Positions 33,531-42,934 of a DNA stretch of 64,000 nt are shown piece by piece (the stretch's first letter is position 1; each line of letters begins with the position of its first letter). The position numbers and the translations under genes were made by a program. The DNA is from Tethya wilhelma (taxonomy: Eukaryota; Porifera; Demospongiae; Tethyida; Tethyidae): positions 668,123-732,122 of the forward strand of contig CAXIPT010000012.1 in NCBI GenBank assembly GCA_964030475.1, given 5' to 3'. Below the pieces are notes generated by a model that did no database searches, had not been told where the DNA came from, and saw nothing but the letters and a program-made list of their open reading frames with translations.

Positions 33531-34772
33531 CAATTACGGACAGTTAAAATTTTTACCGATTCCATGGCAACCTAATATTTATGGCGTACTTATGGCATCA
33601 AAAATTTTTACCGAGGAATTTTTTAATAATTTGTTGCCATAGAGAGCACTTTCCCAGACGAAGTTTGACACGGTTGACCTTTGCTTGACCATTTGTAGTT
33701 AAAGTCCTCGACACGCACATATAATGTATTGAACGATAGATACTACACACTTCTGTGGATGTGAATCGGGTATATCTTACGGTTAGTATACGGAATTTTT
33801 GCATTTCGGTCATTAGCTCGAGCAAGGTAGAGATCGCGCCAGCTAACTGCAGTGTGATATGGACGTCTAACTGTGTTTTCTCTGGTTTTTGGAACCCTGG
33901 ATAGTGTCTCTCGTTTTCTGAACGCTGTTTTCAAAGGTAAGAAGGTGACATGCACAAGTATTTCTATAAATAAATAGATCCTTTTAGCTCTAGTTGTCTG
34001 AAATGACTAACTCCAAGTTAAACAAATTTGCAAGTGATAAACTTTGTGATTTTTTTTTTTTTCGTTTCTATCCATTCTATGGTCTGTTTAACCACATTAC
34101 TTGTTAGAATATGTCCTAAAGCATTGATACAATCTATCAGACTGATTCATAAAGCTTGTATATTGAAGTGGAAAGAGAATAGTAATTGTCACATTTGATG
34201 TCTAAAGTGTACCCAGTTTGTGACTATTGATTCTTATTATCGACTCATGGTCGCGTTTGTCGCGATCCCAACCTTTGGTTTTACTTTCTCATTTTCTCCA
34301 TGGTCTTAGCAAGTAGACGCTTAATACTTATTATGACAAGTATAGTAAAAATTTCATAAAAATTAACAGTTTAGGAATGGGCAGTGCTGTAAAAAGGAAA
34401 GGAAACAAGGCAGGGACTATAAATTTCGGCACATGACTACTTCATTTCCATGGCCCGGTTCACTCTATCGTAGAATCATGATTATTCTGATTCCAATTAA
34501 GTCATGGTTTATTTAGAAGGTATACAGGCAACCTATGCAAGCTTGGAAAACTTTGAAAATGAAGTAGTCATGTGCCGAAATTTATAGTCCCAGCCTTGTT
34601 TCCTTCCTTTTTACAGCACTGCCCATTCCTACACTGTTAATTTTTATGAAATTTTTACTATACTTGTTTGTTCACTTTTTTCAACACTAAGGTGCTCAAT
34701 TGCAATGGAGTATAAGTTATCAGAGACTGGTCAGTCTCTACAAAAAGCATGAGCTACTGCTTTCAAGTACAC
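33000..34772. repeat. Segmental duplication SD3, left copy
   Basis: From cactaacaggattcagc to ttcaagtacac this matches 37848-39627 with few differences and small indels (offset 4848 rising to 4855). It includes the Gypsy RT end, a unique-looking middle (33531-34335) and a complete ACAAGT MITE. At 34772/34773 it abuts SD2 without a gap. The middle holds a donor-like cgctgttttcaaag|gtaaga (about 33938) that could end a 5' exon; unproven. Confidence 0.8.
34336..34667. mobile_element. ACAAGT-family MITE, full length
   Basis: 332 bp, starting acaagtatagtaaaaatttc and ending in its complement. The arms are nearly perfect for about 110 bp (aggaatgggcagtgctgtaa, ggcacatgactacttcattt) around a short unique centre. 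Part of SD3, so the 39191 copy arose by the same duplication rather than by a new insertion. Confidence 0.85.
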
Positions 34773-36258
34773 ATTTCCTGATCATGATCTACAGTAGTTT
34801 GAATATATAAAGTCAGTGCATGTTGTCACGATTGTTGCTTCAATCTGTTATTCTTTGAGTATGCATGTGTAAGGCTAGTTATTTTATATCTCTGAGTGTT
34901 TGCTGTGATTGTGTGTACCCACCTCTTGGTTTTTTCTCTCTTATTCATGCATGGACATTCATTGCATAAATCCAAAGTTAGGATATAAGTATTGTTGACT
35001 ATTGGCTAGCAACAATATGCTTACATGATTATATTCAACTGTTGCTATGATTGTATATACTATAATACTATAGGTACAGTACTAGTACGATTAGTGACAA
35101 TGTGGACACGCTATCTGGCCTAGCCTTTGACTGGATCATGGAGAAGCTGTACTGAAACAGAGGACTCATACACCAAATGCTTCGAAGTAGCTAATCTTGA
35201 TGGTTCAGACTGTGCTATTCTTGTTTTTGATGAAGAGACAGCAAAGCTTTCCTTTGATGAGAAATCCAATTGGTTCATGCATAACCATGTTACAGCTGCC
35301 AGGCATTTCCAGTACAGACTGAATATGTCCTTCCATGAGTTTTTCAAGTCCACAGCAAAGCCATTGGGTGAATAAAATTGAAGATTATGGCATATTTATT
35401 TCAGAATTGTATGAAAGTGATTGAGTGGCTTAGCTACATGCATAGTTTACATGCATCAAAATAGTTTCTTGTTGCTTGTGCTATCTTGTCTTGCCATTAG
35501 CTTTCTTCCTGTGTGCTAACATTAATGAATATCATTAGTGGTTTGTGGTGATGTAGTGTGAGTGGTAAGTACATTCCTGCATAGTAAATGTGTTGACAAG
35601 CCTAGCTGGACAAATGTGTACACAAATTCACTTGTGATTTTACATTTTGTAATAATAGAGTTACTGGGAAGTAAATGTTGGCAAAAAATTTTTCGTCTAA
35701 CTAGGAATTGAATCCAAATGAATCCGTGGATCTAAATGCTTCTTTGTCTGTATAAAGCAATAAATATTAAGTATTTTTAGAGTGCGGTTTTTTTAGAAGA
35801 GCATCGTTGAGAGTTATAAGCAGGTCCTCAGTCAGGTAATAATCTCTTAATTCCAAAGTTTCCAATGTTTGATTAGTACAGAGCAGTTCTACCAATGATG
35901 ATATGGGTTCTGTGTGATTCAGTGATGGATCCAAAAATATTAGAAGAGATAGGGACAAGTTCTTAGCATACAAATTCTTGCACAGTGCCCTAGTGAGGGA
36001 ACCTGCCAATTCTTGAGATTTGCGTATATTTATATCTAATCTAATTAGGTTCCTGTTTTCTATCAGCAAATTAGTAGCTCTTGCTGTCCAAAAATTCACA
36101 TCCTTGAACTTCACATACTCTAATGATGGTGAGAGTACGGTCTTCAGCATTGCTATTGTGTTATCAGATGACATTGGATAGGTACCAATTGACAGGTTCT
36201 TCAGACTAGAACATGGTGATATCAAACTAGACAGGGCTTCAAAATCAGGACAACCAAT
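34773..36258. repeat. Segmental duplication SD2, right copy
   Basis: Matches 27404-28889. Here the LRR block continues past the shared junction into further LRR sequence, so this copy has the ancestral right-hand context. Confidence 0.85.
35127..35375 (+). CDS. Putative C-terminal exon of an unrecognised gene, copy 2
   Basis: Identical in the translated part to the 27758 ORF (82 codons ending FKSTAKPLGE). Both lie at the same distance from the LRR block of an NLR copy. Here the upstream DNA is different beyond 34773. Function unknown. Confidence 0.4.
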   Translation: MTGSWRSCTETEDSYTKCFEVANLDGSDCAILVFDEETAKLSFDEKSNWFMHNHVTAARHFQYRLNMSFHEFFKSTAKPLGE

Positions 36259-37130
36259 CTTAGTGACAGCTATATCAAGTTCTTGCAAATGTTTGAGAGA
36301 AGATAGAGCATGAAAAAGGTTTACTAATCCTCCCTCACCTGCATTGTTGCCACTGATTTTTTTTTTTTTTTTTTTTTTTTTAAGAACCCCTTCGGGTTTA
36401 CCACAATTGTGGCTAACGAAGGCCTGCAAATAGCCTAGGACTAATGAACACAGGTCCCCCGGGACCGACGGCTTTACATCCCCTCCGAAGGATGCGGTGA
36501 AATTCACCTCCTCATTTCTTGGGGTAGAGCTGAGTTAACTCCTAGGCAGCTAGAGCTCGAAAGAGAAAATGGGAAAAAATACCTGTGGCACTGGAGGGAC
36601 TCGAACCACCTACCCATGGGTTGGGAATCAGAGTCAATGGTGAACAAGCCACCAGGCCACCCCCGACGTTGAGCTCCTTCAGGTTGATCATGAGAGGAAT
36701 TATGTCAGCAAGGTGATTGAAACCATTTGAATCTAGACTACATAGGGCTAGTTTTAGGGAGAAAATATTGGGAACTATATTATTTTGTGGTGTGCTTTTG
36801 GAAGAACATAGACTAAGACCGTTTTTCAGCATCTCAACTTCCATGTACACTTGCTGTTAGCCATACAATAGCCAGCAGCAAAGCAATCAAGCAGACTTGC
36901 CTCTTTTTTAGGAGGTACACCATTACTGAAGTTGAGATGATAAACTTCAGATTCTTCCAGCACAGAGTCACACTCCACTTTTTCTTGAGCTCCATATAAA
37001 CAATGAATCAGGAATTGGTGCAGAACTGAAGAACTGTTTGGGATTGTATGTTTTCCTCCTTTAGCAATAATCATTTCCCACCCAATTCCACGAAATCCAG
37101 TCAGACTTGCTACGAAATTCTAAACCATAT
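35767..37130 (-). pseudogene. NLR copy C: distal and LRR region split by a SINE
   Basis: Minus strand. About 37130-36870 encodes the helical region (FVASLTGFRGIGWEM, VLHQFLIHCLYGAQEKVECD, CMANSKCTWKL). About 36850-36666 carries LRRs (FNHLADIIPLMINLKEL), and 36356-35767 carries further LRRs (GEGGLVNLFHALSSLKHLQE, LDIAVTKIGCPDF, down to KKPHSKNT). The frames change at about 36850, and a tRNA-derived SINE occupies 36357-36665. No NACHT or DEATH sequence lies upstream; instead gag-like sequence starts at about 37470. Truncated, non-functional as assembled. Confidence 0.75.
36357..36665 (-). mobile_element. tRNA-derived SINE inserted in NLR copy C
   Basis: On the minus strand it starts with a tRNA-like head: A box TGGCCTGGTGG (36649-36659) and a perfect B box GGTTCGAGTCC (36597-36607), about 41 bp apart. 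A body of about 220 bp follows (with cccgggggacctgtg and cccgaaggggttctt), ending in a 25-base poly(A) (poly-T at 36357-36381 on the plus strand). This is the classic pol III-driven SINE structure. It interrupts LRR-coding DNA. A clear target duplication was not found. Confidence 0.9.
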
Positions 37131-37469
37131 CTCAATCATATTCCCTTTCAAGCATCTTTGTTAGATGCCTGTGTCGATCACATTCATGTGGGAGCTTTGA
37201 GCCTGTACACCTCTTTGTTCCATAATGCTTCTGAAACTCATCTGTAGATTGATCCCAAAGTCCTGAATCTTTGTTGCTGGACTAATGTATATTGGTAACT
37301 ATGTGCATTCATGATTGGTATGCTAATTGTGTTGTGGTTACTTTAGTTGTGTAAATAGTTTTGGTACTTGGTTTCTTTAGGGTCTGAGCTGTGTGTGGTT
37401 AACCGATTACATGTGCATTTTTCTTTGAAGTTAATTATGTCATACTCTGATTATTAAAATATAAGCATG

Positions 37470-38390
37470 GAGAGATGGCAGAGAAAGGTGACAAGTCAGG
37501 AGAGACAGGAGTCACAGTAGAGAAAGGTGATGCCTGTATATCAGAGCTTCTGATGGAGGATCGTCAGAAAATCGAGGAACAGGTTAGACTAACAACAGAA
37601 GAGAGAGGAGCAGATGGCTCTGGAGAAAAAAAGGAAGTGTTGGTTCAGATGGAGATTCTCAAGCAATTAATTGGGAAAGCTCACAAGAAAGACAAACTGG
37701 TTGTAGGGGAGAAGGAGGTTAGACAATGATCGACTTAAACTGAGCAAGTTGACGGGGAAAGATGACCTGCCTCACTATGTTTGAGATGATGATGACAGCC
37801 TTCAAGGTAGACAAAACAAGTTGGGCATTTAACCTGGTCCCACAACTCACTAACAAGATTCAGCATAGCATTCAGACTGGCCAAGCAAGAGCAGTAGGAC
37901 TGCCACCATATCGGCTACCACATGCCTACAGTGCATTCGGAAATTAAAAACATGCTGGAGCAAGGAATAATCGAGCCTTCAGCCAGTGAATGGAGTACCC
38001 CAAGTGTTGTCGTTAAAAGGAATAATGGCTCCCTTAGAATGTGTGTGGTCTATTGTAAATTGAATGCTATTTTTGGACACATTCCCGGATGCCCCATATT
38101 GATGAGCTGATCGATAAGTTGGGGAAAGCTAAGTACTGATCAAGATTTGACCTAACACAAAGATACTGGCAAGTCCCAGTTGCTGAGAAAGATTGACCAA
38201 AGATAGTCTTTGCTACCCCATAAGGGCTGTTTCAGTTTAACATCATGCTGTTTTGTCTAAAGGAGTCCTTGCATGCAACTTTTTAGGAGGAACACGTACA
38301 GCACCTGAATGCTGTTGTTTAACGTTTGCATGATGCTGGACTGACAGTAAAGGCAAAGAAATGCCAAATTATTATTATTGTTACCAATTA
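37470..38390 (+). mobile_element. Gypsy deletion derivative: gag start fused to reverse transcriptase
   Basis: From 37475 a gag-like frame (MAEKGDKSGETGVTVEKGD, then KIEEQVRLTTEERGA) continues with frameshifts into LSKLTGKDDLPH, TFEMMMTAFKVDKTSWAFNL and VPQLTNK. It joins at cactaaca(g/a)gattcagc (37848) straight into the RT sequence that lies at 33000 in the fuller element. Protease and integrase are absent. RT words include MLEQGIIEPSASEWSTPSVV and VKRNNGSLRMCV; the later part is broken. The join sits in about 9 bases shared with the fuller copy, which fits microhomology-mediated deletion. Confidence 0.75.
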
Positions 38391-39627
38391 TGGACAGTTA
38401 AAATTTTTACCGATTCCATGGCAACCTAATATTTATGGCATACTTATGGCATCAAAAATTTTTGCCGAGGAATTTTTTAATAATTGGTTGCCATAGAGAG
38501 CACTTTCCCAGACGAGGTTTGACACGGTTGACCTTTGCTTGACCTTTTGTAATAAAAGTCCTCGACACGCACGTATAATGTATTGAACGATAGATACTAC
38601 ACACTTCTGTGGATGTGAAACGGGTATATCTTACGGTTAGTATACGGAATTTTTGCATTTCGGTCATTAGCTCGAGCAAGGTAGAGATCGCGCCAGCTAA
38701 CTGCAGTGTGATATGGACGTCTAACTGTGTTTTCTCTGGTTTTTGGAACCCTGGATAGTGTCTCTCGTTTTCTGAACGCTGTTTTCAAAGGTAAGAAGGT
38801 GACATGCACAAGTATTTCTATAAATAAATAGATCCTTTTAGCTCTAGTTGTCTGAAATGACTAACTCCAAGTTAAACAAATTTGCAAGTGATAAACTTTG
38901 TGATTTTTTTTTTTTTTCGTTTCTATCCATTCTATGGTCTGTTTAACCACATTACTTGTTAGAATATGTCCTAAAGCATTGATACAATCTATCAGACTGA
39001 TTCATAAAGCTTGTATATTGAAGTGGAAAGAGAATAGTAATTGTCACATTTGATGTCTAAAGTGTACCCAGTTTGTGACTATTGATTCTTATTATCGACT
39101 CATGGTCGCGTTTGTCGCGATCCCAACCTTTGGTTTTACTTTCTCATTTTCTCCATGGTCTTAGCAAGTAGACGCTTAATACTTATTATGACAAGTATAG
39201 TAAAAATTTCATAAAAATTAACAGTTTAGGAATGGGCAGTGCTGTAAAAAGGAAAGGAAACAAGGCAGGGACTATAAATTTCGGCACATGACTACTTCAT
39301 TTCCATGGCCCGGTTCACTCTATCGTAGAATCATGATTATTCTGATTCCAATTAAGTCATGGTTTATTTAGAAGGTATACAGGCAACCTATGCAAGCTTG
39401 GAAAACTTTGAAAATGAAGTAGTCATGTGCCGAAATTTATAGTCCCAGCCTTGTTTCCTTCCTTTTTACAGCACTGCCCATTCCTACACTGTTAATTTTT
39501 ATGAAATTTTTACTATACTTGTTTGTTCACTTTTTTCAACACTAAGGTGCTCAATTGCAATGGAGTATAAGTTATCAGAGACTGGTCAGTCTCTACAAAA
39601 AGCATGAGCTACTGCTTTCAAGTACAC
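37848..39627. repeat. Segmental duplication SD3, right copy
   Basis: Matches 33000-34772, including the MITE at 39191-39522. It ends at agtacac, after which unrelated DNA with a tgcgcatgcgca palindrome follows. Confidence 0.8.
39191..39522. mobile_element. ACAAGT-family MITE within SD3 right copy
   Basis: The same 332-bp element as 34336-34667, no differences noticed. Confidence 0.85.
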
Positions 39628-39839
39628 TGGATGCGCATGCGCATTAGATGCATGCAAACCACGTGGTCTGTTGACGACCTTTACCAACATCAAGATGGCT
39701 ACATGCAAGTACAGTATTTTATACCAGAGTTTTTAAAATGCCTAGATTTTGTTTATTATATAGCTTTCAGGCACCAAACGAGTATAAAAGGACATAGTTC
39801 GGATGAAGTCAAGCAGTTAAAGCTGGCTGAATGCCTTTT

Positions 39840-40120
39840 GTTTGTCTGGAAATCGCGTTCAAGTTTGTCAGTTAGGAAGGAAGGAAGAAGAAAACAAAAT
39901 TGCACTGTTCTGGCTTCCTGCCAGCGCTCTCTCCAGAGTGCTCTAGAATGTTTCTGTGAGTTTTGTTGATGCATGCAGTTAGAAAACTATCCAAGGGAGG
40001 CTTTAATCCATGTCTGAAGGCTTAGCTGTCATTCTCTGAAAATTTATGAGCATAAACATTTTGTATTGTGTCGATGGGACAGTCGACCCATTCCTACTAT
40101 ACGTACTACCGTACGTATGA
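39840..40120 (-). repeat. Dispersed repeat R1, longest context
   Basis: On the minus strand it reads atacgtacggtagtacgtat, agtaggaatgggtcgactgt, cacaatacaaaatgtttatg and on to a region with gcgctctct and aaaacaaaattgcac words. The 53599-53830 copy shares both ends of this order. It abuts and appears to truncate the RAG1-N-like reading frame at about 40120. Boundaries are approximate. Confidence 0.6.
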
Positions 40121-40947
40121 TAGTGCAACAACTTTTGCTCCAGAGTTGAAAGAGTAGCATCACGTGGCCTGCCCAGGATGTCTTGAATGGACTGTTGTGG
40201 TGACAACATACTCGGTAAAGGTGAGCAACCGTTGTTGTAGTGCTCCTGGTGTTGCCTGAGCTTCATTTTTTGTTCACACTTGTCACAGACAATCTCCAGT
40301 TCTTTGAGAAAGTGTGTGACCAACTCACTTGCTCTTCGGATGGTGGTGAAGTCTTTCAAGTGAGTCCCCTTGCAACACAGACATGTCAGAGAGTTTGACT
40401 CTCTCTCACCCTCTCGCCGCAACACTCTGCACAGACCAGTTTCGAGCAGGTGGTAAGCTCAATTGGTTGACTGTCTGGCACACATCAGGTAAGTCAAGTA
40501 GTCTGGAGAGTGTGTGTGTCTAATCAGGTTCCTTTCAGTTAGAGACTGGGGTGCAATCTCCCGAATGTGAGCAATTGCTGATGATGGTGATACTCGATGA
40601 GGTCGGCCAGCCTTGACCAGTTTCTTCAGTCGCCCACCCTTTCTGAGCCTGTCAATGAGTTCGCACACGTCACACACACTCTCACCGTGTTCTCGCCATT
40701 CGAAAATGGGGGTGGTCTGAGTGTATTTTCTCCCCTCAAGGTTGGCCCGACTGTCAGAATTGATACAACCCCAGCAAGAATGGCAAAAGTGGGTTGGGTG
40801 AGTGTAGGCCATGTCAGTGGAGATGTCGATCTGGAAAACCTTCTTTTGAGCTTCCACATATTCACTACAGGGGTATCCCTTGTGGGCATTCTTGCATGGG
40901 CTTAGATAGAAGTTGCCCATACACTCTACACAGTTGTCCCAAGGCAT
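40120..40947 (-). pseudogene. RAG1 N-terminal-like (N-RAG) coding region
   Basis: One minus-strand frame of about 275 codons interrupted by a single TGA (40459-40461). Features in order: CVECMGNFYLSPC; KKVFQIDISTDMAYTHPTHF then CHSCWGCINSDS; FEWREHGESVCDVCELIDRL; a basic GGRLKKLVKAGRPHRV; IAHIREIAPQSL; a degenerate RING-like stretch (TYLMCARQS ... LCRVLRREG ... LTCLCC); IVCDKCEQKMKLRQHQEH; and SIQDILGRPRDATLSTLEQK. From memory, the HP..FC..CW, 'C..C plus GGR..K...GRP', AP-S and D.L.RP....L...E words match the N-terminal region of RAG1 and the N-RAG sequences of invertebrates. No catalytic core is present. Cut at its 3' end by repeat R1. Probably a relic; a transposon or a domesticated gene are both possible. 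Confidence 0.55.
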
Positions 40948-41363
40948 TCATGTGCTCTGATTTCTTCTCTGTTAACTCTAAGTATGGTAAAGTATGTGTA
41001 TCTTTATTATAGTTTCTGTATGGTGTTTTTTCTGTGTGCATTAATTAATGTGACTTCTGGTTCAATTTTGTAGTATAAAAATAAATTTTGTCAATTTTTA
41101 ATGTGATGTAATTCCTTACCACCATTTTTATTATTGCTGAACAAACTAGACTTAAGCCCTGTTTACTTGCAGTATTTAATGTGCATTATAATCCGGCTTA
41201 AACTAATCCGCATAACATGTAAACAAGATAAGTCGATTCATGAGCCAGCTTAGCTAAGATGGCAGCAGCTTAGTGCAATGCGCATTGCTTGTGGACAGCT
41301 GTAACCGCTTTAAGTGGGTGTTGAGTACTAGAAGAGAGAGTAAACAAAATAAGCAACAATAGA

Positions 41364-41999
41364 GAAGTAAAGTGCCTCATTGCTATCTGGCAGAATAACA
41401 GCATTCAGGCAGAGTTGGATGGAGCTGTGAAGAACAAGACAGTTTATTAAAATACTAGTCAAAACATGAAGGAGCATGGATACAATCGTGACTGGGAAAA
41501 GTGCAGACTAAAATTGAAAAATTTGAAACAAAATTACAAAAAAGTCAAAGATAACAATATAGAGACAGGCAGAGCTAGACTAACATGCAACTGGATGCCA
41601 TTCTTGGCCACCATCCAATTTAATTCGAATCCCGTCGTTCTACTTGATTCTCTTAAGGGAACTCCACAAGCAATAGAAGAAACTCTTGAAGATGATGACA
41701 GTTAGTTTACACACACACACACGTACAGCAACAGCAATTAACAGCCATAGCTTCTCCACCAAGAAAGAAAATTAAGAAGACAGAGAAGGCCCTTGAAAAT
41801 ACTTTGACAAGTTCATTATTTACCAGCAACAGGCAGAGGAGAGGCATGAGAAGTGAGAGCAGGAACATTGGGAGAAAGAGTAGGAGATGGAAGACAGGAG
41901 GCAGAGGGATGAACAGCTGCATCAAATGCAAATGATGCAGACGTTAGATCAGATGCTGCATCCACAGCCTTTCTCTTATGGCGACTCACATAATGACTA
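41364..41999 (+). pseudogene. Harbinger Myb/SANT-like protein
   Basis: Frame reads EVKCLIAIWQNNSIQAELDG, AVKNKTVY, a TAA at 41448 where a Glu is expected, then MKEHGYNRDWEKCRLKLKNL, KQNYKKVKDNN and ARLTCNWMPFLATI. The ..GY.R.W..C..K.KNLK..YK..KD signature is the trihelix/Myb-like DNA-binding domain of Harbinger accessory proteins. After a frame change at about 41710 a coiled coil follows (AEERHEK, HWEKE, EMEDRRQREDEQLHQMQM) with TGA and TAG stops, ending SYGDSHNDY. Multiple stops, so inactive. Confidence 0.75.
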
Positions 42000-42064
42000 T
42001 TAAACATTTAACACATACTACTGTAACACTAATGTATTATGTGAATCCATACTGGAATATTTAG

Positions 42065-42289
42065 TTACTGGTTAGTTACTATTACTGTCAAGGCTTCTCT
42101 GACTCTGGGACTACTAATATCGGGTGATGTGTTTGGAGCTGGAGTACATGTATTCTCTTCCTCCTGCATCCAATCATCATCTCCACGTACTTCAAAGATG
42201 TTGTGCAAAACACAACAGGCAGTCACAGTGTCACCCGTACGTATCATTCCTCTTCTGTAAGCAATGCCAGCATCCTTTGAGGCGACCAT
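42065..42289 (-). pseudogene. Harbinger transposase, C-terminal fragment
   Basis: Minus strand. VTACCVLHNIFEVRGDDDW matches the conserved (V/I)..CC.LHN..E..GD near the C-terminus of HARBI1-type transposases, and SPRVREALT resembles the terminal R.R.AL. Open to its natural stop. The preceding 600 bp are not transposase-like, so the part between GD.AYP and this fragment is lost or displaced. Confidence 0.75.
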
Positions 42290-42299
42290 ATGTGTGTTC

Positions 42300-42930
42300 T
42301 ACTATCTATAGTTGAATGTTTTCTGAACCTGTTTCATTAACCAAGTGAACAGACTCAGGTGTGTTAAGGTCTGGGTCCACTAATTATATTTGTGTATTTA
42401 AAATTTAAAGAAAACTACTCAAAATTGTAAGTTCATACTTGGAGAGCAGTTAAATTTGAATAATGTTTCAAGTCAGGAGGTGTATAAAATTAGTTAATAT
42501 GCAAATAACGGATAATTCTACTAAGTTATTAATTAGGGTGTAAATACTCAAGTTACCCTATAGATTACCAGACTACCCGGCGTGTTTGAGATTTAATTAC
42601 AGTATACTGACTTTCCATTTAAAGCTCACCTTTTTTGGGTGTGCTTTATCTCAGGAGCAATTACATTTCAACTCTGAAACATGGTGGACCAATAAACTAC
42701 AGGTAATTTACATTTAATTTATTAAGGTATTTAATAATGTATTTTAATTATCTGTATTTGCACATTAATTATTTTGCACTATTTCATCTTAGGTCATGTG
42801 ACCTTGATAATCATCAATATTTTTAAAGCTTCAAAGTGATTATGTTTCTAAAGTTTCAACCAATATTGATTAGTACTTACAAAGTTACAAAAATGTGCAT
42901 CATTTTTTTGATGGCATAGGGGGCATCAGG
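42300..42930. other. AT-rich insertion-like stretch inside Harbinger element
   Basis: No coding signal on either strand. It separates two parts of the minus-strand transposase that should be closer, so it is probably inserted DNA, but no terminal repeats were found. Confidence 0.4.
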
Positions 42931-42934
42931 CCTT

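Noticed and set aside
33598..33955. 70-75-codon minus-strand frames repeated at 38452-38809
   Set aside because: Present in both copies because they lie in SD3; composition is not protein-like, and a donor-like site on the plus strand suggests a 5' UTR or non-coding DNA instead.
36590..36660. A tRNA gene (A and B boxes)
   Set aside because: The boxes belong to a SINE head followed by a body and poly(A); the acceptor stem does not close as in a real tRNA.
41707..41931. Minus-strand Leu/Pro-rich frame over the Harbinger Myb gene
   Set aside because: Antisense of a coiled-coil coding sequence (Glu/Arg/Gln-rich), which gives Leu/Pro/Phe-rich shadow frames.
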